A stretch of 64,000 nt of DNA from Roseburia porci. GTDB taxonomy: Bacteria > Bacillota > Clostridia > Lachnospirales > Lachnospiraceae. Location of the stretch: assembly GCF_009695765.1 (NCBI RefSeq), contig NZ_VUNI01000004.1, forward strand, positions 1 through 64,000, given 5' to 3'. The notes under the pieces are model-generated. The model was not told the origin of the DNA. It made no database searches and saw nothing but the letters and a program-made list of their open reading frames with translations. Positions 18,754-28,664 of the stretch are shown piece after piece (position 1 is the stretch's first letter; the number at the start of each line of letters is the position of its first letter). The position numbers were made by a program, and so were the translations under genes.

Positions 18754-19893
18754 ATGAGAAAATGGAAGAGAAGGAAAAAAGAGCCGGAAACAATTGGCGG
18801 GATGCTGAGAAGGAAAAGACGCAGAAATTATGTTCTGCTTGCATCTGCCAATATTGTGATCATCGGACTTTTGGTGTGGCAGCTCTGGAGCTTTAAAGAG
18901 CGGATGGATCAGCTGGATAACCAGCTGACATATCTGATGGATACCAACAGTACGATCCAGGGCGATGTGAGTGGAATGCAGTCCAATATCCAGGCAAAAC
19001 TGGATGAGGAGGCGAGTCTGCTTTCAAATTATTCCATCGAGACAACGGCGGTAGATTTTAATGCGGGAACATACGATGTTGAGATCCATGTGACACCGAA
19101 GGAATACACGGATGAGACACAGGTCGTTGTGTATTTTGGAACTACAGAGTATCATCTGCAAAAGGGCAGTAAGGATTTTGAAGGAAGCGCAACGTTAAGT
19201 TTCCTGAATTCTTATGACGGAAATGTAACGTTCCTTTTTATCAATGGTGAAAAGAAATCCACGGAAGTGCTGAAAAACTATGTTGGTTATCCACATGCTT
19301 TCGAGGATGTCCTCTACGGCAATCTTGGTGAATTTCCGGAATACAAAGACGGTAAATTAAAGGTTGGTGGCGAGACGCAATTTACTTTGCAGGGGAATGA
19401 TACCTTCCAGTTTGAAAGCTGTGATATCGTGGTAAAAGCCGGAACGGATGATATTTACAGGGGGAATCTGTTAAATGGGGAAGTACTGCTGAAACCTGCG
19501 GATGACACCACGGATGATCATGCAGACCAGGATAATAACAATGGTGATAATTCTCCGGAGAATAATGCGGCAGATTCTGCGGAGCAGGTGATTGAGTCGG
19601 CAACGGAAAATGCAGGAGCAGAAGAAAGCGGGCCGATATCCAATACGGATGGAACCTACACGATTACAGATGTGCTTCAGGTGGCACAGGACACGAAGGT
19701 ACAGATCCGTCTGGAGGCGAAGACAACGGATGGATTCACCTTTGATTATGTAATCTTTGAAGGAAAAACAGCGCAGGCAGATCCACAGAAACCGGATACA
19801 GCGGTGGATGGCTGGCAGGAGTCGGAAGATTATCTTCCATACACTTACACGGTGACAGATCCAAATGGCGCGGTACGCACGTTTGGAACCTAA
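18754..19893 (+). CDS. Membrane-anchored protein of unknown function
   Basis: 379 residues: a strongly basic N-terminus (KWKRRKKE, RRKRRR), one membrane segment at about residues 27-45, a short coiled coil (about 48-75), then an extracellular part with beta-rich segments and a low-complexity acidic linker (DDTTDDHADQDNNNGDNSPENN region, about residues 252-290). The topology would put the C-terminus outside. Genes of this layout occur in Lachnospiraceae but I do not recognise a function. AAGGGGG lies upstream. It lies between two terminators, so it is a single-gene unit. Confidence 0.75.
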   Translation: MRKWKRRKKEPETIGGMLRRKRRRNYVLLASANIVIIGLLVWQLWSFKERMDQLDNQLTYLMDTNSTIQGDVSGMQSNIQAKLDEEASLLSNYSIETTAVDFNAGTYDVEIHVTPKEYTDETQVVVYFGTTEYHLQKGSKDFEGSATLSFLNSYDGNVTFLFINGEKKSTEVLKNYVGYPHAFEDVLYGNLGEFPEYKDGKLKVGGETQFTLQGNDTFQFESCDIVVKAGTDDIYRGNLLNGEVLLKPADDTTDDHADQDNNNGDNSPENNAADSAEQVIESATENAGAEESGPISNTDGTYTITDVLQVAQDTKVQIRLEAKTTDGFTFDYVIFEGKTAQADPQKPDTAVDGWQESEDYLPYTYTVTDPNGAVRTFGT

Positions 19894-19933
19894 AAAAGAA
19901 TCTGGCTGAGATCATCAGTCAGATTCTTTTTTT
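19892..19933. terminator. Bidirectional terminator between convergent genes
   Basis: An A-run and GAATCTGxCTGA on the left pair with TCAGxCAGATTC and a T-run on the right around a GATCA loop. It serves both the membrane protein gene and the convergent histidine kinase gene, whose stop codon lies inside it. Confidence 0.8.
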
Positions 19934-21351
19934 GATACCGGTAATGTGAAAATGAATTCGGTACCGACGCCTTCGGTACTGATACAATTGATATGTTCGT
20001 TGTGAGCCTGAATGATCTCTTTGACGATGGAAAGACCAAGTCCGGTGCCTTTTTTGTCTTTTCCGCGTGAGAGATCGGTCTTGTAGAAGCGCTCCCAGAT
20101 CTTTTTTACGCTGTCCGCAGGAATGCCAATGCCGTAATCCTTGACGGAAACGAATACCTTTTCGTTTTTCAGACTGGTTTCGATACGGATGGAAGAATCG
20201 TTGTGGCTGAATTTAATGGCATTGTCAATCAGGTTGTAAAGAACCTGCTGAATCTTCGACATATCGCCGGTAACAAGCAGCTTCTGACCAGTCAGGATGA
20301 CTTCAAAAGTAATTCCTTTTTTGCTGCAGGTTCCTTCAAAGGTCTGTAACGTCATGCGGATCATCTGGTTGAGATCGAAATCACTGATATCGAGCATCAT
20401 ACCATGGCGTCCGAACTGATTCAGATCCAGAAGGCTTTTCGTCAGTTTATTCAGACGCTCCGTTTCAAAAAGGATGATATTCAGGTATTTTTCCTGCATT
20501 TCGAATGGAATCGTGCCATCGATCATGGCTTCCACATACCCCTTGATCGAAGTAAGCGGAGACCGGAAATCATGGGAGACATTCGAGACGAACTTGCGCT
20601 GATCCTCTTCAAGCGTATTCAGCTCATGGGACATATAGTTTAAGGTGTTGGCAAGATAGCCCATCTCATCGTTGCGGTGCACATCGATCGTTGCAGAAAA
20701 ATCTCCCTTGGCATAAGATCTGGCAGCCTTCGTAATCCTGCGCAGCGGTACATAAAATGTGTAGCCGAAGAGCAAAAGCAGAACCAGTCCACACAGATAA
20801 ATGATCCCCATCGTGTAGAAGGAAATGTTTGTGTAGCCGTTGGCATTTTTCAGAATATCCGATAACGGTTTATGTAACAGAACATATCCGCGTACTTTGT
20901 AATTGATCGTAATCGGGGAAAAAACACTGAGCATCTCCTCGTCATAAGAATGATAAAAGGTTCCGATGCGGTAATATTTATTCCCGAAATCAGAAATATT
21001 AAAGTTTTTGATCGTGACATAATTCTGATCCAGTGCCTTCTGGCTCACACTGCTGTCGCTCGAATTCAGAAGCAGGTTTCCCTGCTGGTCGATGATCCAG
21101 ATATCCGCGGAAAGATAGCTCGCGAGCGATTGCAGCCTGAGCTGCAGATCGTCGAGGGATATGGAATTCTCATAGTAGGTCGATGCATAGTCGGAGGCAA
21201 TCAGTGTCGATTCCCGGTAAAGAGAACGGGCTTCCTCAGCTTCCATATGGCTGGACATATTTTTCTGCGTAAAGGTACTCAGAATGCAGAAAGCAATGAT
21301 TCCGAATACAAGATAGCCGCAGAGCAGTTTGGTAAAAAGTGTGCGTTTCAT
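19915..21351 (-). CDS. Sensor histidine kinase
   Basis: 478 residues: two membrane segments (about 7-27 and 178-200) enclosing a ~150-residue extracellular sensor, a HAMP domain, then HisKA with FVSNVSHDFRSPLTSIKGY (phospho-accepting His) and an HATPase domain with VLYNLIDNAIKFS (N box), VKDYGIGIPADS (G1), IWERFYKTDLSR (F) and KKGTGLGLSIVKEI (G2). It lies 14 bases after its response regulator on the minus strand. The signal is unknown. Confidence 0.93.
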   Translation of the reverse strand: MKRTLFTKLLCGYLVFGIIAFCILSTFTQKNMSSHMEAEEARSLYRESTLIASDYASTYYENSISLDDLQLRLQSLASYLSADIWIIDQQGNLLLNSSDSSVSQKALDQNYVTIKNFNISDFGNKYYRIGTFYHSYDEEMLSVFSPITINYKVRGYVLLHKPLSDILKNANGYTNISFYTMGIIYLCGLVLLLLFGYTFYVPLRRITKAARSYAKGDFSATIDVHRNDEMGYLANTLNYMSHELNTLEEDQRKFVSNVSHDFRSPLTSIKGYVEAMIDGTIPFEMQEKYLNIILFETERLNKLTKSLLDLNQFGRHGMMLDISDFDLNQMIRMTLQTFEGTCSKKGITFEVILTGQKLLVTGDMSKIQQVLYNLIDNAIKFSHNDSSIRIETSLKNEKVFVSVKDYGIGIPADSVKKIWERFYKTDLSRGKDKKGTGLGLSIVKEIIQAHNEHINCISTEGVGTEFIFTLPVSKKESD

Positions 21352-21365
21352 AACATCCCCTGTGT

Positions 21366-22067
21366 TTAGTTCTTCACTTCGAATTTATAACCGATGCCCC
21401 AGACGGTGGAAAGGCGCCATACATCATGATCTTTGATCTTTTCACGGAGTCGTTTCACATGGACATCAACGGTTCGGGTGTCTCCGATGTATTCATAGCC
21501 CCAGATGTGATCCAGAAGCTGTTCACGTGTAAATACCTGGTTTGGAGAAGAAGCAAGAAAATACAAAAGCTCCAGCTCCTTTGGAGGCATATCAATCGGG
21601 TTTCCATTATAGATTACGGAATAGTTGGAAAGATTCACGATCAGATCCGGATATTCCACGCATTTGATCTCGATGGAAGGTTCTTCCTGTTTGACCGGCT
21701 GATAACGTCGTAAAACGGCCTTTACGCGCGCTACAAGCTCTTTGGAATCGAATGGTTTCATGATGTAGTCATCTGCACCAAGTTCAAGTCCAAGCACCTT
21801 GTCAAAGATTTCACCCTTTGCGGAGAGCATGATAATCGGGACGTTGGCTTTGGCGCGGATTTCGCGGCAGACCTGGTAACCGTCAATGCCCGGCAGCATC
21901 AGATCCAAAAGGATCAGATTGGGATGATAGCGCTCAAATTCTGCAAGTGCCTCCTCGCCGTCATTGACGATTTTTGTGTCAAAGCATTCTTTGGTGAGAT
22001 AAAGAGAGACAAGCTCTGCAATATTGTTGTCGTCATCTACAATGAGTATTTTCTGTTTAGCGACCAT
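21366..22067 (-). CDS. OmpR-family response regulator
   Basis: 233 residues: receiver domain with ILIVDDDNNIAELV (acidic pocket), LLDLMLPGIDGYQ (phospho-accepting Asp) and KPFDSKELVARV, then a winged-helix DNA-binding domain with LELLYFLASSPNQVFTREQLLDHIWG and RTVDVHVKRLREKI. It pairs with the following histidine kinase. It starts 20 bases after the mutS2 stop, so it may be partly co-transcribed with mutS2. Confidence 0.94.
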   Translation of the reverse strand: MVAKQKILIVDDDNNIAELVSLYLTKECFDTKIVNDGEEALAEFERYHPNLILLDLMLPGIDGYQVCREIRAKANVPIIMLSAKGEIFDKVLGLELGADDYIMKPFDSKELVARVKAVLRRYQPVKQEEPSIEIKCVEYPDLIVNLSNYSVIYNGNPIDMPPKELELLYFLASSPNQVFTREQLLDHIWGYEYIGDTRTVDVHVKRLREKIKDHDVWRLSTVWGIGYKFEVKN

Positions 22068-22087
22068 ATAAATTCTCCCTGTTATAA

Positions 22088-24487
22088 TTATTCAAATTCT
22101 GCAATGGTTACACCGGCATCTCCCTCACCGAATTCACCAAGGTGGAAGGATTTGACGTATTTCAGACGTTTTAAGTGATTCTGTACCGCTGCGCGGAGTG
22201 CACCGGTTCCTTTTCCGTGTATGATCCGCACAGAAGGAATATGGGCGATGTAGGCATCATCCAGGTATTTGTCCAGACGCGCAATCGCTTCATCGGTTGT
22301 AAGACCGATCAGATTGATCTCGGTGGAAATAGAAGAGGCTTTGCTCATCTTGATCTTTCCGGAGCCGTTTCCGCCGGTTTTTCCAAGTCCGTATTTTTTG
22401 GCAATCGGAGAAGACGCATCATCATTGATCAGTACCAGATCGTTGATATTTACCAGAGAACGGAGAATACCCATCTGGACATACAGATCGCCTTTTGCAT
22501 TTGGAAGCGTGTGTACAGTACCTTTTAAATTCATGCTGAGTACTTTTACCGTATCTCCAATGCGGAGCTTCTTCGGTACATTGTGGTTTGTAGTCTCTTT
22601 CTTTTTGACGTTGGATAATTTCTTCTCTTTTTCCGTCATTTTATTACGGACATTGGTACGTTCCTTCTCCATCTGGCTCATTGGAGCAGTACCTTTTCCA
22701 TATTTATTGAAATTGCGGATGGTTTCATCAGCAAGATCTTTTGCTTCTTTGAGGATCTGTAAAGCTTCCTCATTGGCCTCACGCAGGATTTTGTCCTTGC
22801 TTGCTTCCAGACGCTCCTGTTTGCTTTCTAATTGTTTTTTCAAAGTCTCGATCTCGGCTTTGTAGCGGTTGATCTCAAGCCGTTCCTTTTCGATCGTTAC
22901 GCGGCTGGCCTCAAGGTTGGCAAGAAGATCTTCGAAATCCGCATCTTTCTGACCGATACGGTCTTTGGCATCCTCAATGATATTGTCGGCAAGACCGAGT
23001 TTGGAGGAGATTGCAAAAGCATTACTTTTTCCAGGAATACCAATCAGGAGGCGGTAGGTCGGGCTCAAAGTCTCGACATTAAACTCACAGCAGGCATTTT
23101 CCACGCCTTCCGAGGTCAGTGCATACACCTTCAGTTCACTGTAATGTGTGGTCGCCATGACAACGGAGCCATACTGGCCGAGTTTGTGCAGGATGGAGAT
23201 TGCAAGAGCAGCTCCTTCCGTTGGATCAGTTCCGGCACAGAGCTCATCAAAAAGGACAAGACTTCTGTCGTCTGCATGCTCCAGAATGCGGATGATATTG
23301 ACCATATGGGAAGAGAAGGTACTTAAGCTCTGCTCAATGCTCTGCTCGTCTCCGATATCGGCAAATACCTCATCAAAAATTGCAAGTTCAGAACGGTCAC
23401 CGGCCGGGATATGAAGACCGGATTGTCCCATCAGTGTCAGAAGACCGACCGTTTTTAAGGAAACGGTCTTACCACCGGTATTCGGACCGGTAACGATCAG
23501 CTGCTTGTACTCCCCGCCAAGACGGACATCGATCGGCACGACTTTTTTGGCATCTAAAAGCGGATGGCGTCCTTTGCGGATATTGATGTATCCGTTTGTA
23601 TTAAAAACAGGCGCAACACCGTTGTAGGTTTTGGCAAGGGCTGCCTTGGCAAAGATAAAGTCCAGTTCAGCAAGCACACGGTAGTCATTTTCCAGTGCAG
23701 CGGCATGTTCGGCAACCAGATTGCTCAAAGTTGCAAGGATTGCATTGATCTCATCCTGTTCTTTGATGAAAAGTTCGCGGAGCTCGTTATTCAGGTTGAC
23801 AACTGCCATTGGTTCGATGAAAAGTGTGGAACCACTGGAAGACTGGTCATGTACCATACCTGGAACCTGTGTTTTGGCTTCTGCTTTGATCGGCAGGCAG
23901 TAACGTCCGTCACGCATGGTAACGACAGCATCCTGAAGATAGGTTCTGGTTGTGCTGTTATTCATGATGGAAGTCAGCTGTGCGTGGATACGGTCATTCA
24001 TTCCACGGATGGATTTGCGGATCTTAAAGAGCGCCGGGCTTGCATCATCGGCAATCTCATCTTCGGATAAAATACAACGGCTGATCTCATCGTGTAACGG
24101 AGAAAGCGGTTCAAGCTCTGTAAAAAGCGGAGTCAGGGAATCAGTTTTCTCATCTGCGCGGTCTGAACGGTCGTAAGCCTTGGCACGCTTGGCAACCTCA
24201 AGAAGAGAGCGGATGCGAAGAAGCTCAGATGCGTTTAAAGAGCCACCGATATCCAGACGTTTTAAGGAAGCATGGATATTATGGATTCCTGCAAAAGTAA
24301 TGGAACTGCTCTTATACAGGCGGTTTAACGCATCCTCAGTGGTTGTCTGCAGTGTACGGATCTCATCCGGGTCTGTCAGCGGTTCAAGATGCAGACAGCG
24401 TTCTTTGGTCTCCTCACAGGAAGCAAATGTGGCAAGCTGCTCTAATATTTTATAATATTCTAATGTTTTTAGTACTTTATGATTCAT
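22088..24487 (-). CDS. mutS2: Endonuclease MutS2
   Basis: MutS-family ATPase with a C-terminal Smr nuclease domain, 799 residues. GPNTGGKTVSLKTVGLL is the Walker A segment, LVLFDELCAGTDPTEGAALA the Walker B region. A long coiled coil (about 515-620) precedes a KOW-like segment and the Smr domain (IDLRG-type start replaced by INLIGLTTDEAI, then VRIIHGKGTGALRAAV). Family members suppress recombination or act on collided ribosomes; the sequence does not say which applies. TATAAT on the minus strand at 24527-24522 is the likely -10. Confidence 0.94.
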   Translation of the reverse strand: MNHKVLKTLEYYKILEQLATFASCEETKERCLHLEPLTDPDEIRTLQTTTEDALNRLYKSSSITFAGIHNIHASLKRLDIGGSLNASELLRIRSLLEVAKRAKAYDRSDRADEKTDSLTPLFTELEPLSPLHDEISRCILSEDEIADDASPALFKIRKSIRGMNDRIHAQLTSIMNNSTTRTYLQDAVVTMRDGRYCLPIKAEAKTQVPGMVHDQSSSGSTLFIEPMAVVNLNNELRELFIKEQDEINAILATLSNLVAEHAAALENDYRVLAELDFIFAKAALAKTYNGVAPVFNTNGYINIRKGRHPLLDAKKVVPIDVRLGGEYKQLIVTGPNTGGKTVSLKTVGLLTLMGQSGLHIPAGDRSELAIFDEVFADIGDEQSIEQSLSTFSSHMVNIIRILEHADDRSLVLFDELCAGTDPTEGAALAISILHKLGQYGSVVMATTHYSELKVYALTSEGVENACCEFNVETLSPTYRLLIGIPGKSNAFAISSKLGLADNIIEDAKDRIGQKDADFEDLLANLEASRVTIEKERLEINRYKAEIETLKKQLESKQERLEASKDKILREANEEALQILKEAKDLADETIRNFNKYGKGTAPMSQMEKERTNVRNKMTEKEKKLSNVKKKETTNHNVPKKLRIGDTVKVLSMNLKGTVHTLPNAKGDLYVQMGILRSLVNINDLVLINDDASSPIAKKYGLGKTGGNGSGKIKMSKASSISTEINLIGLTTDEAIARLDKYLDDAYIAHIPSVRIIHGKGTGALRAAVQNHLKRLKYVKSFHLGEFGEGDAGVTIAEFE

Positions 24488-24561
24488 AATGTGTATTTCC
24501 TTATTCTAATATGCTGCCTCTATTATATCGCATTCCCCTGTTTTCTGAAAGGTAAAAATAG

Positions 24562-24590
24562 TTGCGCGTAAGGATAAATGCGAATATAAT
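24562..24590 (+). promoter_or_regulatory. Promoter of the HtrA-like gene
   Basis: TTGCGC (24562-24567), 17 bp and a perfect TATAAT (24585-24590). Confidence 0.6.
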
Positions 24591-24648
24591 GAGTAATAGC
24601 GTGGGTTTTGCTACCACTTATTTTCGAAATACAGGCAGGATACGGTAA

Positions 24649-25914
24649 ATGGAAGATCAGAAACAGCAGAAAAATGAATTTATCCGGGAACAGATCAAGA
24701 ATAAGCCGGTGAACCGGAAAAAGGCAGCAGCAAAGGTTGGTATATGTGCCATTTGTGGTGTCGTTTTTGCCCTTGCAGCAGCTGTCACGTTTGTTCTTGC
24801 TGAGCCTGCGATCCGGAAAATCCTCTGCCCTCAGGAAGAAGAGAATCCGGATTCTGTAAACACATATATCGCAGATACGGAAAGTGTAACAGAGTCAGAA
24901 CAAAGTGATCCTGATGTGACCAGTCAGGCACAGGAAAGCCTTTCGATTGCAGATTATCAGATCTTGCAGAATCAGCTGTATGCAATCGGCAGTCAGGGGA
25001 ATTATTCCATTGTGACCGTGACAAGCGTCGTGAGCAATACCGACTGGTTCCACAATTCCTATGAGAGCGAGGGACAGGGCTCCGGGGTGATCATTCAGGA
25101 AAATGCATCGGAAGTGCTGATTTTGACGGAACAGAAAGTCATCACAGATCCGTCCCGAATAACAGTTACATTTATTGATGACACCACTGCCGGTGCAGTC
25201 ATGAAAAAATACGATGGCAATACTGGAATTGCAGTTTTGAGTGTGGCAAAATCGGACATCAGTGACAGTACGTTAGATACGATCTCAATTGCTGAGTTTG
25301 GCAATTCGAACGGGGTGACAAAGGGAAGTATTGTCATTGCTCTGGGAAGCCCGCTTGGAACCAATTATTCCATTCTGACCGGAAATGTTACTTCGACGGA
25401 CAATGAAATATCGACCATTGATCATAATTATTCCATTTTTACAACAGACATTGTGGCAAGCAAAAGCAGCAGCGGAATTCTGATCAATGTAAGTGGTCAG
25501 ATTGTCGGTATGGTCATGCAGGATTACAGCAATTCTTCCGAGGAAAATACGCTGATCGCAGTATCGTCAACCGAATTGAAAAGCATGATCGATATGCTTG
25601 CGGAGGGAAAAGATATTCCATATCTTGGAATGACGGTTACAACCGTTACGGAGAAAATTGAAAAAGAATATGACATTCCTGAGGGCGTATATATCAAAGA
25701 AGCCATGATGGATTCTCCGGCAATGGCAGCGGGGCTTCAGAGCGGGGATGTGATTACGAAGATCAATGGAGAGAAAGTTGCCAGCGACACAGCTTATAGT
25801 TCCCAGGTTATGAAACTGACACCGGGCGACACCATTCCAGTAGTTGTCCAGAGGCAGAGTGCAGACGGATATTCCGAAATTACCTGTAAAGTGGAAGTCG
25901 GCGTACTTGAATAA
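24649..25914 (+). CDS. HtrA/DegP-like PDZ protein with a degenerate protease site
   Basis: 421 residues: a cytoplasmic basic N-terminus, one membrane segment (about 29-50), a trypsin-fold domain (about 110-310) and a C-terminal PDZ domain (about 320-415, with SPAMAAGLQSGDVITKINGEKV). The fold is HtrA-like (GQGSGVII, VIALGSPLG), but catalytic positions have changed. The TN-x-HV histidine is K163 in TEQKV, and the aspartate of DLAVLK is G193 in TGIAVLS. The GNSGGP serine is kept as S275, in a changed loop (KSSSGI). It is therefore probably a non-catalytic relative acting through PDZ binding at the cell surface. ATG chosen as the only well-placed start. Confidence 0.85.
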   Translation: MEDQKQQKNEFIREQIKNKPVNRKKAAAKVGICAICGVVFALAAAVTFVLAEPAIRKILCPQEEENPDSVNTYIADTESVTESEQSDPDVTSQAQESLSIADYQILQNQLYAIGSQGNYSIVTVTSVVSNTDWFHNSYESEGQGSGVIIQENASEVLILTEQKVITDPSRITVTFIDDTTAGAVMKKYDGNTGIAVLSVAKSDISDSTLDTISIAEFGNSNGVTKGSIVIALGSPLGTNYSILTGNVTSTDNEISTIDHNYSIFTTDIVASKSSSGILINVSGQIVGMVMQDYSNSSEENTLIAVSSTELKSMIDMLAEGKDIPYLGMTVTTVTEKIEKEYDIPEGVYIKEAMMDSPAMAAGLQSGDVITKINGEKVASDTAYSSQVMKLTPGDTIPVVVQRQSADGYSEITCKVEVGVLE

Positions 25915-25967
25915 AGGAATGATTTACAGGTGGAATCCCTGTAATGGGTGAAGAAAGTGAGGAAATT

Positions 25968-26915
25968 ATGAAATATATTGAAACACTCCGAGAAGGAGAA
26001 CGTGTATCGGAAATCTATCTGGTGAAGTCCAAACAGGCAGCACTGACCAAAGCAGGAAAGCCATATGACAATGTGATCCTGCAGGATAAGACCGGAACAC
26101 TCGATGCCAAGATCTGGGATCCGGGTTCTGTCGGAATCGCTGAGTTTGAAGCAATGGATTACGTTGCAGTCACCGGTGATATCACAAGCTTCCAGGGGAA
26201 TCTGCAGATGTCAATCAAACGGGCAAGAAAAGCGGATGAGGGAGAATATGAGCCAAAGGATTATCTCCCGGTCAGCAGCAAAGACATTGATGCTATGTAT
26301 GAGACCTTGAAAAAATACATCGCATCTGTGAAAAATACATATCTGAATCAGCTGTTAAACGCATTTTTTGCAGATCCGGAATTTGAGAAACGTTTTAAAT
26401 TCCATTCTGCCGCAAAAAGTGTACACCACGGATTCGTCGGCGGACTTTTAGAGCATACATTAAGCGTTACCAGAAACTGCGATTATTTTGCAAAATGTTA
26501 TCCGATCTTAAACAGAGATCTTATCGTAACAGCAGCAATTTTTCACGATATCGGTAAACTGGAGGAGCTTTCTACATTCCCGGAGAATGATTACACGGAT
26601 GAGGGACAGCTGCTTGGACACATTATGATCGGTGCAGAACAGGTCGGATTAAAAATCCGTGAAATCGAAGGATTTCCGGTAATTCTTGCAAACGAATTAA
26701 AACACTGTATCCTTGCACATCATGGAGAACTGGAATACGGTTCGCCAAAGAAACCGGCGCTGGCTGAAGCAGTTGCACTGAGTTTTGCAGACAATATTGA
26801 TGCCAAAATGGAGACGATCACGGAAATGTTCTCAAATGTACCAGAGAATAATCTGGAGTGGCAGGGCTACAACCGCTTCATGGAGAGCAACTTCCGAAGA
26901 ACAAGTCATGAATGA
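25968..26915 (+). CDS. YhaM-family 3'-5' exoribonuclease
   Basis: About 315 residues: an N-terminal OB-fold nucleic-acid-binding domain (LQDKTGTLDAKIWD) and an HD domain (HHGFVGGLLEHTLSV, AAIFHDIGKLEEL, CILAHHGELEYGSPKKP). This pair of domains is the signature of the YhaM/CBF1 exonucleases. I chose the ATG at 25968, which has GTGAGGA upstream, over 25944. Its stop overlaps the rlmD start by 4 bases. Confidence 0.9.
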   Translation: MKYIETLREGERVSEIYLVKSKQAALTKAGKPYDNVILQDKTGTLDAKIWDPGSVGIAEFEAMDYVAVTGDITSFQGNLQMSIKRARKADEGEYEPKDYLPVSSKDIDAMYETLKKYIASVKNTYLNQLLNAFFADPEFEKRFKFHSAAKSVHHGFVGGLLEHTLSVTRNCDYFAKCYPILNRDLIVTAAIFHDIGKLEELSTFPENDYTDEGQLLGHIMIGAEQVGLKIREIEGFPVILANELKHCILAHHGELEYGSPKKPALAEAVALSFADNIDAKMETITEMFSNVPENNLEWQGYNRFMESNFRRTSHE

Positions 26916-28624
26916 GAAAATGTATGAATAAGAACGATTGTTTTAAATTAAAAATTACAGATATGGGTGTGGATGGGGAAGGAATCGGCAAATACGATGG
27001 CATGACCTTTTTCGTAAAGGATGCATTAATCGGAGACGAAATCCTTGCGCGTGCACTGAAGCTGAAAAAAAATTACGGATATGCGAGGGTGGAAGAGATT
27101 CTGACACCGTCGCCATACAGGGTAGAACCAAAGTGCCCGATCCACAGACAATGCGGAGGCTGTCAGATTCAGGCACTTTCCTATGAGAAACAGCTGGAAT
27201 TCAAAGGGGAAAAGGTGCGGAATAATCTCCTGCGGATCGGTGGATTTTCGGAAGAAGAACTGGATCAGGTCATGGAACCAACGGTTGGCATGGACGAACC
27301 ATACCGCTATCGCAATAAGGCACAGTTTCCTGTTGGAAAAGATAAAGAAGGCAATCTGATCACCGGATTCTATGCGTCAAGAACGCATAGCATCATTCCG
27401 GTGACAGACTGCCTTCTTGGGGTATCTGAAAACGAAGAGATTCTCCTTGCTGTGAAAAATTATATGCAGAAGAACCACATCGAGCCGTACGATGAAAAGA
27501 CCGGAAAAGGTCTCATCCGTCATGTTCTGATCCGTTTTGGATTCACAACAAAGGAAATCATGGTCTGTCTGATCATCAATGGCACAAAACTGCAGAATCA
27601 GAAGGACTTGATCGATGCTTTGACAAAGATTGACGGAATGACTTCTATCTCCTTTAATGTGAATACCAGAAATACCAATGTGATTCTCGGGGACAGAACG
27701 GAATGTATCTGGGGACAGTCATACATCACGGATTATATTCATTTGAGAGAAGGGAAAGATTTCACCACTACGGATACGGCAATCGCGTATCGGATCTCTC
27801 CACAATCTTTCTATCAGGTCAACCCGGAGCAGACTGAGAAACTATACAGTCTGGCACTGGAATATGCGGGACTTACCGGACAGGAAAGCGTGTGGGATCT
27901 CTACTGTGGAATCGGAACAATCTCCCTTTTCCTGGCACAGAAGGCAAAACAGGTCTATGGCGTGGAAATTGTGCCACAGGCCATTGAGGATGCCAGAAAT
28001 AACGCCAGCATCAATGGAATCACGAATGCAGAATTCTTTGTCGGAAAAGCCGAGGAAGTGCTTCCGGAATTCTATGAAAGCCACAAAGGCAAAGATGACA
28101 CCATGTCCCGCCCGGATGTGATCGTGGTCGACCCACCAAGAAAAGGCTGTGACCGCCTGTGTCTGGACACGATTCTTAAAATGCAGCCTGTGCGTGTAGT
28201 CTATGTCAGCTGCGATTCTGCAACACTTGCAAGGGATCTTCGCATTCTGTGCGACGGCGGGTATGAACTGAAAAAGGTCAGACCTGTGGACCAGTTCGCA
28301 CATACGGGGCATGTCGAGAGTGTTGTTCTTTTGTCCCAACAAAAAGCGGATGATTATCTGGAAGTAGAGATCGACTTGGATGAGCTTGATGCTACTAGCG
28401 CAGAGACTAAGGCTACATATGAAGAAATTAAGAAATATGTTGCAGAGCATAATGATGGGATGAAGGTATCTAACCTTTATATTGCGCAGGTGAAGAAGAA
28501 ATGTGGAATTGAGCTAGGACAGAATTTTAATTTGCCTAAATCTGAGAATGCTAAGCAACCACAGTGTCCGAAAGAAAAAGAGGATGCTATTGTGGAGGCA
28601 TTGAAGGCGTTTCAGATGATATAA
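26912..28624 (+). CDS. rlmD: 23S rRNA (uracil-C5)-methyltransferase RlmD family
   Basis: 570 residues: a TRAM domain at the N-terminus, an Fe-S cysteine cluster (CPIHRQCGGCQ), SAM-binding WDLYCGIGTISLFLA, VVDPPRKGCD, and the catalytic cysteine in VYVSCDSATLARDL. It methylates a uridine in 23S rRNA; the exact position is not decidable. After the catalytic core there is a ~80-residue C-terminal extension (KATYEEIKKYV ... CGIELGQNFNLPK...) absent from the E. coli enzyme. Alternative start at 26924 (MNKND). Start overlaps the upstream gene stop. Confidence 0.92.
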   Translation: MRKCMNKNDCFKLKITDMGVDGEGIGKYDGMTFFVKDALIGDEILARALKLKKNYGYARVEEILTPSPYRVEPKCPIHRQCGGCQIQALSYEKQLEFKGEKVRNNLLRIGGFSEEELDQVMEPTVGMDEPYRYRNKAQFPVGKDKEGNLITGFYASRTHSIIPVTDCLLGVSENEEILLAVKNYMQKNHIEPYDEKTGKGLIRHVLIRFGFTTKEIMVCLIINGTKLQNQKDLIDALTKIDGMTSISFNVNTRNTNVILGDRTECIWGQSYITDYIHLREGKDFTTTDTAIAYRISPQSFYQVNPEQTEKLYSLALEYAGLTGQESVWDLYCGIGTISLFLAQKAKQVYGVEIVPQAIEDARNNASINGITNAEFFVGKAEEVLPEFYESHKGKDDTMSRPDVIVVDPPRKGCDRLCLDTILKMQPVRVVYVSCDSATLARDLRILCDGGYELKKVRPVDQFAHTGHVESVVLLSQQKADDYLEVEIDLDELDATSAETKATYEEIKKYVAEHNDGMKVSNLYIAQVKKKCGIELGQNFNLPKSENAKQPQCPKEKEDAIVEALKAFQMI

Positions 28625-28633
28625 TATCTATAT

Positions 28634-28660
28634 GCACTTAGCCTTAAGTGCTTGTTTAAT
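28634..28660 (+). terminator. Terminator after rlmD
   Basis: GCACTTA (28634-28640) pairs with TAAGTGC (28645-28651), then TTGTTTAAT. Confidence 0.6.
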
Positions 28661-28664
28661 ATAC

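Noticed and set aside
22269-22865. 198-residue plus-strand ORF within mutS2
   Set aside because: Antisense shadow of the conserved mutS2 coding sequence, without family features.
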